Source of the DNA: UBA7328 sp002471345
Lineage (GTDB): Bacteria > Bacteroidota > Bacteroidia > Chitinophagales > Saprospiraceae
Length of the DNA: 64,000 nucleotides
Direction of reading: 5' to 3'
NCBI GenBank assembly: GCA_964011275.1
Contig: CAXGOB010000019.1
Span: 1-64,000 of the forward strand
Below are positions 45,350 through 54,743 of the stretch, one piece after another. A program made the position numbers and the translations under genes. Each line of letters starts with the position of its first letter. Within the stretch, counting starts at the first letter, position 1. The notes beneath the pieces were generated by a model. The model saw nothing but the letters and a program-made list of their open reading frames with translations. It was not told the DNA's origin and searched no databases.

Positions 45350-45381
45350 GCCTCTTCAGTTTTCCTGGAGAGGCTTTTTTT
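45350..45381 (+). terminator. Rho-independent terminator, copy 3
   Basis: A 10-bp stem (GCCTCTTCAG with CTGGAGAGGC, one G-T pair), loop TTTTC, then T7. It ends at the stop codon of convergent msrB. Confidence 0.9.
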
Positions 45382-45886
45382 ATTCTTTTATGTCCGAAGA
45401 ATTTTCAAAATTCAATGAAACCGAATTAATGCAATATCTCAACCCTGTAGGTTCAGGGCCATCTGGAAACACATGTCCTAAATGACCATTACATCTAGCG
45501 CATAAAACCTCTACTCTTTTATACCCCACCTTATAATCCACATCTTCTGCTATATTCTCATCTTTAATAGGACTATGAAAAGATGGCCACCCAGTACCCG
45601 AAACAAATTTCGTGTCAGATTCAAACAGTGGTAATGAGCATGCTGCACATGTATATAATCCTTCTTTTTTGTTGTCCCATAAATCTCCTGTAAAAGATCT
45701 TTCAGTGCCTTTTTCTCTAAGCACATGATACTCTAAATCGGATAATTGAGCTTTCCACTCTTTTTTACTTTTTGTTATTTTTTCTATTGAAGATTCTTTC
45801 TTATCACCTTCCATGCTTTTTTGAGCCTGGGTATTACAAGAGAGAATAACTACAGTAAAAATTAGAGAAATAAATTTCATATTCAC
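45380..45886 (-). CDS. msrB: Peptide-methionine (R)-S-oxide reductase, exported
   Basis: Reduces methionine-R-sulfoxide in proteins. The 168 residues begin with a signal of lipoprotein type (VVILSC, Cys17), so it acts outside the cytoplasm. The MsrB domain (about 35-165) has the two zinc CxxC pairs (CAAC and CARC), GTGWPSF, HLGHVFPDGP and catalytic Cys in RYCINS. The resolving electron donor may be one of the periplasmic thioredoxin-like proteins in this window; that is inference. Confidence 0.94.
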   Translation of the reverse strand: MNMKFISLIFTVVILSCNTQAQKSMEGDKKESSIEKITKSKKEWKAQLSDLEYHVLREKGTERSFTGDLWDNKKEGLYTCAACSLPLFESDTKFVSGTGWPSFHSPIKDENIAEDVDYKVGYKRVEVLCARCNGHLGHVFPDGPEPTGLRYCINSVSLNFENSSDIKE

Positions 45887-45957
45887 AATTGTCTAGTGGT
45901 TAAATATTTGATTATTAACACCTTATTTCAAATTTTGTTTTTGTCTATAGAGCCAAT

Positions 45958-46923
45958 CTAAAACATTGAATCGGCAGAAGATAAGATGTTACCATTTTTA
46001 GTATGAACAGCATAAGTAAAACCCTTGTGGATAGAATATCCACCATAGTTACCATATTTGTCCATAGCTAAAAACCCAACTTGTAAATCTTTAACAGAAG
46101 TATGTTTGTCCCTGATTCTATCGACTATTTGTCGGCATGCTTCCATTGGACTCACTCCATGACGCATAGCTTCTACCACCATGGCACTTCCTGCAGTTCT
46201 GATTACAGCTTCGCCTAATCCTGTTGCACATGCTCCTCCCACATCACCATCAAGGAAAAGTCCTGCTCCAATCAGAGGAGAATCCCCCACTCTGCCGTGC
46301 ATCTTCCAAGCTGCTCCACTAGTGGTACAAGCTCCAGCCATTTTTCCATCTTTGTCAATGGCCAGCATGCTTATAGTATCGTGATTCTCTATGTTAATTT
46401 GAGGTTGATATTCGGAGGTAGCCAGCCAATTTTCCCAATCCTTTTTAGACTTTTCTGTCAATAGGTTTTCGGTGCCAAACCCTTGTTCTAAAGCAAACTT
46501 CTTGGCTCCATCACCGACTAGCATGATGTGGGGAGTTTCTTCCATTACTTTTCTGGCCACAGATATAGGATGAACAAAATCTTTTAAAAAACAAACAGAT
46601 CCACACTGGCTGTCATGATCCATAATGCATGCATCTAAAGTAACATGACCATCTCTATCTGGGAAACCACCTATTCCCACAGTTTGTTCTTCTGGATCAC
46701 CTTCAATAAGTCTCACACCTTGTTCTACTGCGTCAAGTGAACTTCCTCCATTATTTATAACTTTCCAAGCTTCTACATTTGCTCTTTCACCAAAATCCCA
46801 TGTCGAAATTACTGTTGGCTCAATAGATTTATTTGTATTGACTTGTTCTGCTTTACAACTATTGGCGATTCCTATGGCTGAACCAATTACAGCAGTTTTA
46901 GTGATGAATGATCTTCTTTTCAT
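45958..46923 (-). CDS. Glycosylasparaginase (N4-(beta-GlcNAc)-L-asparaginase)
   Basis: An Ntn-hydrolase of 321 residues that cleaves the GlcNAc-Asn bond of N-glycans after autoproteolysis. The predicted cleavage and nucleophile is Thr183 in NHDTISMLAID, followed by GRVGDSPLIGAG and CATGLGE, all typical of the glycosylasparaginase branch rather than plain isoaspartyl peptidases. The N-terminus MKRRSFITKTAVIGSAIG is a twin-arginine signal, with Cys23 as possible lipid site. It may salvage amino sugars and aspartate from eukaryotic glycoproteins. Confidence 0.9.
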   Translation of the reverse strand: MKRRSFITKTAVIGSAIGIANSCKAEQVNTNKSIEPTVISTWDFGERANVEAWKVINNGGSSLDAVEQGVRLIEGDPEEQTVGIGGFPDRDGHVTLDACIMDHDSQCGSVCFLKDFVHPISVARKVMEETPHIMLVGDGAKKFALEQGFGTENLLTEKSKKDWENWLATSEYQPQINIENHDTISMLAIDKDGKMAGACTTSGAAWKMHGRVGDSPLIGAGLFLDGDVGGACATGLGEAVIRTAGSAMVVEAMRHGVSPMEACRQIVDRIRDKHTSVKDLQVGFLAMDKYGNYGGYSIHKGFTYAVHTKNGNILSSADSMF

Positions 46924-47103
46924 ATGAATTATTATATGAACGAAAGATACAAGTAATCATGGTTTTAGCTAACAAACTTTATTTTGTCATAAATGAATGC
47001 ACAAAACAGGAGGTTGAAGCTTTATGACCTCCACAGGACTTCAGTAAATGCCTTAATATCCATTGAACTAATTTGTCTAAATTGCGCTTTCAAAAATTAG
47101 CAT

Positions 47104-48387
47104 ATGAAACTTCTAATTCTTCCAATAGCCTTTTTACTTTTCTCAAATAACCCGAAACCAATTGAGGATCTTATTGCGGATGACCTGTCTTATTTAGTAG
47201 ATTTTTATAAAGAAAGACATCAAAATCCTGAAATTTCCCTTGAAGAAAAGGAAACTGCCCTTGCTTTAGGAGCCGAGCTTAAAAAAATAGGTTTTGAAGT
47301 AACCCAAAACTTTGGTGGGCATGGAGTCGTAGGAATATATAAAAATGGTGACGGACCTATGATACTGTATCGAACTGATATGGATGCATTACCTATGGAA
47401 GAAAAGACCGATTTGGATTATGCAAGCACAAAGTTTATCAACTACAATGGTGACAAGGCGGGCACAATGCATAGCTGTGGACATGACATGCATATGACCT
47501 CTATGATCGGCACTGCACGTGCAATGGTCAAAATGAAAGATAAATGGAATGGAACATTAATGATGATAGGTCAACCTGCTGAGGAAATTGGTAGAGGGTC
47601 GAATCTGATGTTAAAAGCAGGGTTATATGAAAAATTTGGAGTACCCAATTATGGCATTGGACTACACTGCAGCCCTACAATTCCTGCAGGGCAACTGGGA
47701 GTTAGAGCAGGATTTAGCATGGCAAATACTGAGAGTTGCGATATTATTGTTCATGGCTTTGGAGGTCATGGTGCAGCTCCTCATATGACCATTGATCCTG
47801 TAGTAGTAGCTAGCATGATAGTCATGGATCTTCAGACTATTGTGAGTAGAAACCTTAAACCTACCTCTTCTGCCGTGATAACTGTTGGATCTTTTAGAAG
47901 TGGTCATAAGCATAATATCATCCCAGATCAAGCTCATTTACAACTTACAATTAGAACATATGAGGAAGAAGTAAGATTAATGATCCACAAGAGAATCCAA
48001 GAAATTGCAAATGGAGTCGCGATAGCTGCTGGCCTCCCACAAGAAAAAATGCCAGAAGTAATTTTCGATGATTCATCAACACCTGCAAATTATAACGACC
48101 CTATTCTCACTGCTGCTTTGCAAAAGTCTGCAAACGAAGCAATAGGTACAGCTAATATAATAGATGCTGAGCCACAAATGGTAGGTGAAGACTTTAGCCG
48201 CTATGGATCTACAGAACACAAAGTTCCTACAGTACTATACTGGTTAGGCACTGTGCCCGATGAAAGAATGAAAACGGGAGATCTGCCAGGGTTGCATAGC
48301 CCTTTCTATTTCCCTGAGATTGAAAAATCATTGACAACAGCAATCAAGGTAAATACGCAAACTATGATGGATTTATTTAATGGATGA
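47104..48387 (+). CDS. M20-family amidohydrolase/peptidase, exported
   Basis: A 427-residue metal-dependent hydrolase with a short signal peptide (about 1-17). Metal and catalytic motifs are MHSCGHDMHM (near residue 120), AEEIGRG and the late GEDFSRYG. This pattern is of the HipO/AmhX amidohydrolase group acting on N-acyl amino acids. Substrate is unknown. It is probably monocistronic, 66 bases before hemC. Confidence 0.9.
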   Translation: MKLLILPIAFLLFSNNPKPIEDLIADDLSYLVDFYKERHQNPEISLEEKETALALGAELKKIGFEVTQNFGGHGVVGIYKNGDGPMILYRTDMDALPMEEKTDLDYASTKFINYNGDKAGTMHSCGHDMHMTSMIGTARAMVKMKDKWNGTLMMIGQPAEEIGRGSNLMLKAGLYEKFGVPNYGIGLHCSPTIPAGQLGVRAGFSMANTESCDIIVHGFGGHGAAPHMTIDPVVVASMIVMDLQTIVSRNLKPTSSAVITVGSFRSGHKHNIIPDQAHLQLTIRTYEEEVRLMIHKRIQEIANGVAIAAGLPQEKMPEVIFDDSSTPANYNDPILTAALQKSANEAIGTANIIDAEPQMVGEDFSRYGSTEHKVPTVLYWLGTVPDERMKTGDLPGLHSPFYFPEIEKSLTTAIKVNTQTMMDLFNG

Positions 48388-48453
48388 CTCTTCATTTCAA
48401 AAAAGTCGTGCTAAGAGTTTTATCATAACCTAATATATCTGACTTTTGCAGCA

Positions 48454-49362
48454 ATGCAAGACAACAAAGTAAGAATTGGATCCCGAGGAAGTAAACTGGC
48501 ATTATGGCAAGCTCATTTTTTCCAATCACTTCTTGATAAAAGAGGAATCCAAAATGAATTAAAAATCATCAAAACCAAAGGTGATCTCATTCAAAATATT
48601 GGCTTTGACAAGTTAGAGGGCAAAGGTTTTTTCACAAAAGAAATTGAAGATGCTCTATTAGCAAATCAGATTGATGTAGCTATCCATTCAATGAAAGATT
48701 TACCAACCACACTGCCTCAAGGGCTAGTTATTGGTGGAATATCTGAAAGGGCCAATCCTGCGGATATATTAATTATTAAGAAGGAGAGAATAGTAATATC
48801 TAATCCATTAAAAATCAAAGAAGGTGGTACTATAGGAACTTCTTCTATCCGAAGAAAGGTTTTACTCAAAAATTTTCAAAAAGACATTCTCTTTAAGGAC
48901 ATAAGAGGGAATGTACCTACAAGAGTTCAAAAATTAGTGGATGATGATGAACTCGATGCCATAATTCTTGCTGCTGCTGGAATTGAAAGGCTAAAAATTG
49001 ATCTTTCTGAACACAAAGTAATAGAGTTGAATCCCGAAGAATTTCCTTCAGCACCAGCACAGGGTGTCCTTGCATATCAATGCAGAGAAGAAGATTTAGA
49101 TATGAGAAGATTATTAAAATCTATTAATTGCATGGAAACACTGTCCACTGTGAAAGTGGAAAGAAAAATTCTTAACATCATGGATGGAGGTTGCCAGCTT
49201 CCTTTAGGTGCTTACTGTAATAAAGATGCAATTGGCAACTATCATTGTTTTGCAGCATTTACGGCACATCTAGACGGCAAATTATCAAAAGTGAAGCTCT
49301 CTCAAAATACTGCATCAAACCTTGCTGAAAGAGTAGTGGAGAAGTTAAAGGAGAAGATATAA
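48454..49362 (+). CDS. hemC: Hydroxymethylbilane synthase (porphobilinogen deaminase)
   Basis: Joins four porphobilinogens into hydroxymethylbilane in haem synthesis. The 302 residues begin VRIGSRGSKLALWQA, contain GTSSIRRK and end with the cofactor-binding Cys247 in DGGCQLPLGAY, which carries the dipyrromethane. It starts an apparent run hemC / exonuclease-like / hemD / TMTC-like / recN with gaps of 9, -14, 38 and 12 bases. Confidence 0.96.
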   Translation: MQDNKVRIGSRGSKLALWQAHFFQSLLDKRGIQNELKIIKTKGDLIQNIGFDKLEGKGFFTKEIEDALLANQIDVAIHSMKDLPTTLPQGLVIGGISERANPADILIIKKERIVISNPLKIKEGGTIGTSSIRRKVLLKNFQKDILFKDIRGNVPTRVQKLVDDDELDAIILAAAGIERLKIDLSEHKVIELNPEEFPSAPAQGVLAYQCREEDLDMRRLLKSINCMETLSTVKVERKILNIMDGGCQLPLGAYCNKDAIGNYHCFAAFTAHLDGKLSKVKLSQNTASNLAERVVEKLKEKI

Positions 49363-49371
49363 ATTAGCAAC

Positions 49372-49974
49372 ATGTACTTAATATATGACACTGCATCTGC
49401 AGGAAAGCCCTTAACATTCAAAGCTGATATTTCTGATGCTTCAAATTGGCCGAGGTTGATGCATTTGAGTTGGATCTTATTAGGCGAGGACTTGAAGCCA
49501 ATTGAAGATCACAACTACCTTATTTCACCACAAGGTTTTACTCTCACTGAAGAATTAGCTAATAATATTCATGTGGAGTTGGATCAGTTTGATAAGAATG
49601 GGAATGATCTTGAGGAGGTCTTGAATAAGCTAAAAAAATCAAGTGAGAATGCAAAATATGTATTTGCTCATAATCTAAAATTGAATGGTTCGATTTTAGG
49701 TGCTGAGTGCTATAGGTCTTCCATGAATAACTTTTTAGGACATATTGAGTCTTATTGCCTAATGCATGAAGCTACTTACTATTGTAAACTGAAGAATAAA
49801 AGAGGAGGTGGTTATAAATGGCCTTCTCTTCAAGAAATGCACTCTATTATTTTTAATCAAGGATTTACTCCAGCCGGTAATGCAAGAGCAGATGTCATAG
49901 CTGCCTCTAGGTGTTTTATTGCACTTAAAAAGGCTGGAGCATTTGAAGACATCTTCTTTGATGACGAAGATTAA
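49372..49974 (+). CDS. Degenerate DnaQ-type (DEDDh) exonuclease homologue
   Basis: A 200-residue protein aligned by eye to Bacteroidota 3'-5' exonucleases, with YLIYDT at the start, DASNWPRLMHLSW, FAHNLKLNGSILGAE and NARADVIAASR. Of the five expected catalytic residues only Asp6 and Asp174 remain. The Glu of DTETTG is Ala8, the Asp of Exo II is Asn105 and the His of Exo III is Gly169. It is therefore probably not a nuclease and may bind a nucleotide, RNA or protein. It overlaps hemD by 14 bases, implying coupling to haem synthesis genes. Confidence 0.75.
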   Translation: MYLIYDTASAGKPLTFKADISDASNWPRLMHLSWILLGEDLKPIEDHNYLISPQGFTLTEELANNIHVELDQFDKNGNDLEEVLNKLKKSSENAKYVFAHNLKLNGSILGAECYRSSMNNFLGHIESYCLMHEATYYCKLKNKRGGGYKWPSLQEMHSIIFNQGFTPAGNARADVIAASRCFIALKKAGAFEDIFFDDED

Positions 49975-50629
49975 TATATTCATATCTAGGAATTTAGCAA
50001 CAAACAGCCCATTCCATAATCTGTTGCATCCAAGAGGAATTTCAATAGAAGATCAATCTCTTTTACACTTTTCACCCATATCATTTACAGATTTAAAATC
50101 TGAATGGGTGTTTTTTTATTCCAAGACTGGAGTAAGGTATTTTTTGGATCAAGGAGGAAGTCATAATAACAAAAAAATTGGAACATTTGGGCCCGGTACA
50201 GCTCACTTTTTCTTCGAAAGAACAAATAGGGAAGTTGATTTCATTGGTTCTGGGGAGAGAAATGATGTTGCAATAAAATTTAGGAAAGTATTAAATAATG
50301 ATATGTGCCTATTCGTAGTAGGTAAGAATTCTTTGAGAAGTATTCAAAAGTCGATTAAAATTGATCAATTTCTTGAAGTTATAGTTTATGACAATAAGCC
50401 AAAAACTAATATTGACATTAATAATCCTAATGTTGCTGTATTTACTAGCCCAATGGCTGTCCAAACTTATTTTAAAAATTACCCTCATAGAAATCATTTG
50501 AATATAGCAATAGGGAAAACCACTTTTAAAAGTCTTTGTGATTGTGGAATCAAGAATAATCAAATTGCTGATAATCCAACAGAATCATCAATGGCTGTAG
50601 CATTGCAATCATATTTAAATAAATTGTAA
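49961..50629 (+). CDS. hemD: Uroporphyrinogen-III synthase
   Basis: Cyclises hydroxymethylbilane to uroporphyrinogen III. HemD is poorly conserved, but the two-domain pattern is visible: FISRNLATNS at the start, IGTFGPGTAHFF, VVGKNSLRSIQ, VAVFTSPMAVQTYF and AIGKTTFKSL near the end. ATG at 49961 gives 222 residues and removes 14 residues that would only overlap the upstream gene more. Position after hemC supports the call. Confidence 0.88.
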   Translation: MTKINIFISRNLATNSPFHNLLHPRGISIEDQSLLHFSPISFTDLKSEWVFFYSKTGVRYFLDQGGSHNNKKIGTFGPGTAHFFFERTNREVDFIGSGERNDVAIKFRKVLNNDMCLFVVGKNSLRSIQKSIKIDQFLEVIVYDNKPKTNIDINNPNVAVFTSPMAVQTYFKNYPHRNHLNIAIGKTTFKSLCDCGIKNNQIADNPTESSMAVALQSYLNKL

Positions 50630-50667
50630 TAAGAATTGGATAACTTTGTGAGCACAGTCCTTATATC

Positions 50668-52623
50668 ATGAGTACAAAGCGTAAAATCAAAGGAAAAACC
50701 AAAAAAAAGTCTAAAAAGTTAGTTAGCAACTCTTTTCAGTTTAAGTTTTGGAGAGACTTTTCTAACTGGAAATTTCTTTTACCTATTGCTCTATTAACCT
50801 TTACTGTATTCTCACCAAGTTTGGAAAATGGTTTTGTCAATTGGGATGATGATCGCAACTTCTTTGAAAATAAGAATGTCATGGACGTTCGGGCTGAGAA
50901 CATCGGTACACAGCTCGGTAAAATTTTCTCATCTGGTGTAATTGGAAACTATAACCCATTACCCATAGCCACTTTTGCTTTTGAAAAACTATTTTTTGGA
51001 TTTGAAAATCCAATGCCTTGGCATTTAAATAATATTCTTCTGCATATCCTATGTGCTTTACTTCTATTTCGGCTCATGAAATTGCTTAAACTGAGTAATC
51101 TTGCAGCTTTAGGAATCACATTGTTATTCGCCGTTCATCCTCTTAGAGTTGAGTCTGTAGCATGGATTACGGAAAGAAAAGATGTCTTATTTGGGGCATT
51201 TTATCTGGGAGCCCTCATTAATTATGTGAAGTATCACCAAAGTAAAAAACAAAAGAAATATCTGATCTGGGTATTTGTATTATTCTCTCTTTCTCTAATT
51301 TCCAAAATTCAGGCTGTGACTTTACCATTGAGTATGCTAGCTATAGACTATTGGAGAAATAGAAAGATAGGTTGGAGTTTGATAATCGAAAAGATTCCAT
51401 ACTTCGCGATGTCCTTAGCAATTGGGATTATAGGAATATTAGTTCTAAAAGATCAAGGATCCTTAGAATCAAATGCCACATATTCACTCTTTCAGAGATT
51501 TTTCATTGGTAGTTACTCCTATTTGATCTACTTGGTAAAAAGCATAGTTCCCTATGAAACATTACCATTATATCCATACCCTGAGACAATGCCTTGGTAT
51601 ATGTACGCATCTATGGCCCTAGTACCAGTATATTTTTATGGCTTTTATTATGCTTGGAAAAAAAGATATAAAGCAGTTGTATTTGGATTGGCCTTTTTTA
51701 CATTTAATATTTTCTTTCTATTGCAAATACTCGGTGCCGGCCAGGGTTTTCTCGCTGATCGTTTCACATATATTGCTTTCATAGGTTTGTTCTTTATTAC
51801 TGCCTACTATTTTGACCAAGTCTCAATAAAATTCCCAAAATATAGAAACATATTTTTGGGTTTTGGGGCTGCAATAATACTGGGTTATTCTTTCCTTTCA
51901 TTTCAACAAAACAAAATCTGGAAAGACTCTGATACTCTTTGGAGTCACGTCTTGAAATATCATAGAAATATTACAGTCGCATGGAATAATCGAGCAAATT
52001 TTTATAGAGACCAAGGTGAAATTCCGAAGGCATTAAATGATTATTCTGAGGTAATCAGATTAGCTCCTGAGAAGTCTGGAGCATATAATAGTAGAGGCAA
52101 ACTCTATTTTAACTCGTCTAATAGAAGAGATTGGCCATTGGCACAAAGTGACTATAAAAAAGCATTAAGTATAGAACCTCATAATGCGGAGTATATGACA
52201 AACCTTGGAGCTATACATGCCAAGATGGGTGACCAAACAAATGCACTTAGATATTTCTCCAATGCTATAACAACAAATCCTGATCATGCTGTCGCGTACC
52301 TCAATCGGTCAATTATGTATCAGCAACTAAATAGGGCAGCGGATGCTTTAAGTGATATCCAAGTTTATCTCCGATTTAATCCATATCAATCAGACATTTG
52401 GTATGAATCAGGAAGATTAAAGAGAATTTTGAGAAGACCATCAGAATCTCTTGGTGATTTTAATAAAGCCATTCAGTATAATGCGAATAAAGGGATCTAT
52501 TATTACGAACGATCCAAAGCTTATTATGACCTGGGTAATATTAATAATGCGAGAACTGATATGCAAAATGCAAGGCAATTGGGATATCAAGGAGAAGCAT
52601 CTTATTCAGAATTATTGAGATAA
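50668..52623 (+). CDS. Membrane glycosyltransferase-like protein with TPR repeats (TMTC-like)
   Basis: A 651-residue protein. A lysine-rich cytosolic start (1-22) leads into about 10 transmembrane helices (35-410) and then 5-6 TPR repeats (420-640), e.g. AWNNRANFYRDQGEIPKALNDY. The first loop has VNWDDDRNF, matching the catalytic acidic motif of GT-C O-mannosyltransferases of the TMTC family, and HPLRVESVAWITERKDVL is also typical. Donor and target are unknown; protein O-glycosylation is known in Bacteroidota. It lies between hemD and recN. Confidence 0.82.
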   Translation: MSTKRKIKGKTKKKSKKLVSNSFQFKFWRDFSNWKFLLPIALLTFTVFSPSLENGFVNWDDDRNFFENKNVMDVRAENIGTQLGKIFSSGVIGNYNPLPIATFAFEKLFFGFENPMPWHLNNILLHILCALLLFRLMKLLKLSNLAALGITLLFAVHPLRVESVAWITERKDVLFGAFYLGALINYVKYHQSKKQKKYLIWVFVLFSLSLISKIQAVTLPLSMLAIDYWRNRKIGWSLIIEKIPYFAMSLAIGIIGILVLKDQGSLESNATYSLFQRFFIGSYSYLIYLVKSIVPYETLPLYPYPETMPWYMYASMALVPVYFYGFYYAWKKRYKAVVFGLAFFTFNIFFLLQILGAGQGFLADRFTYIAFIGLFFITAYYFDQVSIKFPKYRNIFLGFGAAIILGYSFLSFQQNKIWKDSDTLWSHVLKYHRNITVAWNNRANFYRDQGEIPKALNDYSEVIRLAPEKSGAYNSRGKLYFNSSNRRDWPLAQSDYKKALSIEPHNAEYMTNLGAIHAKMGDQTNALRYFSNAITTNPDHAVAYLNRSIMYQQLNRAADALSDIQVYLRFNPYQSDIWYESGRLKRILRRPSESLGDFNKAIQYNANKGIYYYERSKAYYDLGNINNARTDMQNARQLGYQGEASYSELLR

Positions 52624-52635
52624 GAGGAAGAATTA

Positions 52636-54306
52636 ATGCTAAGAAGTTTATCAATAAAAAACTACGCTATAATAGAAGAGGTCGATTTTAAATTTGACCG
52701 AAATCTAAATATTATAACTGGAGAAACTGGTGCCGGGAAATCAATTGTTCTAGGCGCTCTAAATATGGTCTTAGGGGCAAGGGCGGATACAAAAGTTTTA
52801 TACGACGAATCTCGTAAATGTATAGTTGAGGCGGATTTTCAAATAAATGACAAGGTAAAAAGACGTCTTTCAGAAGAAGAGGACTATGATATTGATGGAG
52901 AGCAGGTTGTCATCAGAAGAGAAATTAATAATAGGGGTAAATCCAGAGCATTTATAAATGATACTCCTGTTACTTTACAATCATTGCGTAAGACTGGATC
53001 TATTCTCATAGATCTACATCAGCAATTTGATACGATGGATATCAATGATGCTGATAAACAAAGGTCATATATAGATGCAATGGCCGCCAACGATAAAATC
53101 AAAGTCAATTATTCAAAATCATTCAAACATTATAAGTCTATAGTTACAGAACTGAATGCATTAAAAAATAAAGAAAAGCAGTCTGAGCAAGAATTAGAAT
53201 ATCTAAAATTTCAACTGACAGAACTGGAGCATGCAGACTTGGACAATACAAATATTGAAACATTAGAATCAGAATTTCAGACACTCAATAATGCAGAGGA
53301 TATCAAGAGAATACTCAATAACTTTTCTCAATTGATATCAAACGCTGATTCCAACATTTCTGACCAGCTTTCTGACCTTTCTAAAGAACTACTTCCATTA
53401 TCTAAGATCAATCCAATCATAGCCAATATTAAAGAGAGGTTAGATGATGCGAACGATGAATTAATAGATCTTCAAAGGCAAAGTGAAAACCTAGCAGAAG
53501 AAACAGATTATGATGAGCTAAAAATCACTGAGACTAAAGAACGATTGGACTTGATCTATTCTCTTCAAAAGAAGCATAAAGAACTAGACATCAAGGCTCT
53601 AAAGAAAATAAGAGATAATATACAAGTGAGAATAGAGCGCAATGACAATCTAGATGAGCATATTGAAATATTAGAAAAGAAGCTTTCTGAAAGCAAAACT
53701 GAACTAAAGCAAATTGCACATAGGCTGACGGAATCTAGAACAAATGTTTCTGGGAATTTTTCAAAATCTATAGAAAAAATCTTACAAAAGTTGTCCATGC
53801 CGAATGCACGATTTGAAATAAAAATCAATCCACTTCCAGCATTTGAAGAGCATGGAAATGATGATATTGTTTATCATTTTAGTGCAAATAAGGGTATCCC
53901 TCTGAACCCCATTACACAAATTGCATCGGGTGGTGAAATGTCTAGATTAGCTTTATGTATCAAATCAATCATTGCGGATAGAACTAATCTCCCTACAATG
54001 ATTTTTGATGAAGTAGATTCTGGAGTCTCAGGTCAAGTTGCACTGATTATGGGGCAACTCATTGGTGACCTTTCTGAAAAGTATCAAATCATTACTATCA
54101 CGCACTCCCCACAAGTCGCTGCATATGGAGACGAGCACTTCTTCATCTATAAAGAAGACACCTCCGAAAGATCTTACACTAAAGTCAGGAAACTCGATGA
54201 AGATGGGCGAATCAATGAGATAGCGCATATGCTCAGTGGCAATCCTCCTACTCCATCTGCTGTAACAAATGCAAGAGAGTTGATGGAAATGGTAAGAACA
54301 AAATAG
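52636..54306 (+). CDS. recN: DNA repair protein RecN
   Basis: SMC-like ATPase of double-strand-break repair. The 556 residues have Walker A GETGAGKS (near residue 30), a long coiled coil (about 150-380), the ABC signature ASGGEMSRLAL and Walker B MIFDEVDSGVSG, then THSPQVAA. Length is normal. It starts 12 bases after the TMTC-like gene and ends the run begun by hemC. Confidence 0.96.
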   Translation: MLRSLSIKNYAIIEEVDFKFDRNLNIITGETGAGKSIVLGALNMVLGARADTKVLYDESRKCIVEADFQINDKVKRRLSEEEDYDIDGEQVVIRREINNRGKSRAFINDTPVTLQSLRKTGSILIDLHQQFDTMDINDADKQRSYIDAMAANDKIKVNYSKSFKHYKSIVTELNALKNKEKQSEQELEYLKFQLTELEHADLDNTNIETLESEFQTLNNAEDIKRILNNFSQLISNADSNISDQLSDLSKELLPLSKINPIIANIKERLDDANDELIDLQRQSENLAEETDYDELKITETKERLDLIYSLQKKHKELDIKALKKIRDNIQVRIERNDNLDEHIEILEKKLSESKTELKQIAHRLTESRTNVSGNFSKSIEKILQKLSMPNARFEIKINPLPAFEEHGNDDIVYHFSANKGIPLNPITQIASGGEMSRLALCIKSIIADRTNLPTMIFDEVDSGVSGQVALIMGQLIGDLSEKYQIITITHSPQVAAYGDEHFFIYKEDTSERSYTKVRKLDEDGRINEIAHMLSGNPPTPSAVTNARELMEMVRTK

Positions 54307-54743
54307 ATTAAAAGACTTGAATCAAATAATAACAACAAAATGGATCAATTCCTGATCAGAAAATCTAAGAACGACAATTTCCCTCCTCCAATATCTAAGT
54401 AATATTGGAGTGATTGATTAGAACTGACAGATCGCGATAATTACAGTGATTGATTGTAACAAATTATAATTTAGCAAGAATAGTTTAAAAGGGATTTATA
54501 ATATCTATTTTGGCTAAGCTCTGGGACACATTTCTATTTTTTCCGAAAAACCCTTGGATAAATCTTGACTTGAATATCGGCTTCCTAAATCTCCTAGGTC
54601 AAATTGACAAATAATATTACCGTAACATCTAAAATAGTTAATAGGGTAAAAAATGATTTACTTTTCTCACCTATAATATATAACTGCGAAAGCAAACTAA
54701 TAGCAACAGCTAAAAATTAGAATGAAGATTCAACCATTGTAAG
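54307..54743. other. Intergenic region after recN with one hairpin
   Basis: 437 bases with no convincing gene. It contains a 9-bp perfect hairpin at 54386-54410 (CTCCAATAT / ATATTGGAG, 7-base loop) without a T-run on either strand. A GTAACATC at 54622 matches part of the triplet promoters but has no CGTTT at 16 bases. Confidence 0.6.

Larger units (their letters stand above)
44853..45381 (+). repeat. Tandem repeat unit 3
   Basis: Third unit with the same elements. It is the most diverged copy at the protein level (about six differences from copy 1) and its terminator runs into the end of the convergent msrB gene. Confidence 0.9.

Noticed and set aside
43219..45381. Triplet as a transposon or integron array
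   Set aside because: No transposase, integrase, terminal inverted repeats or target duplications; each unit is a normal gene with promoter and terminator.
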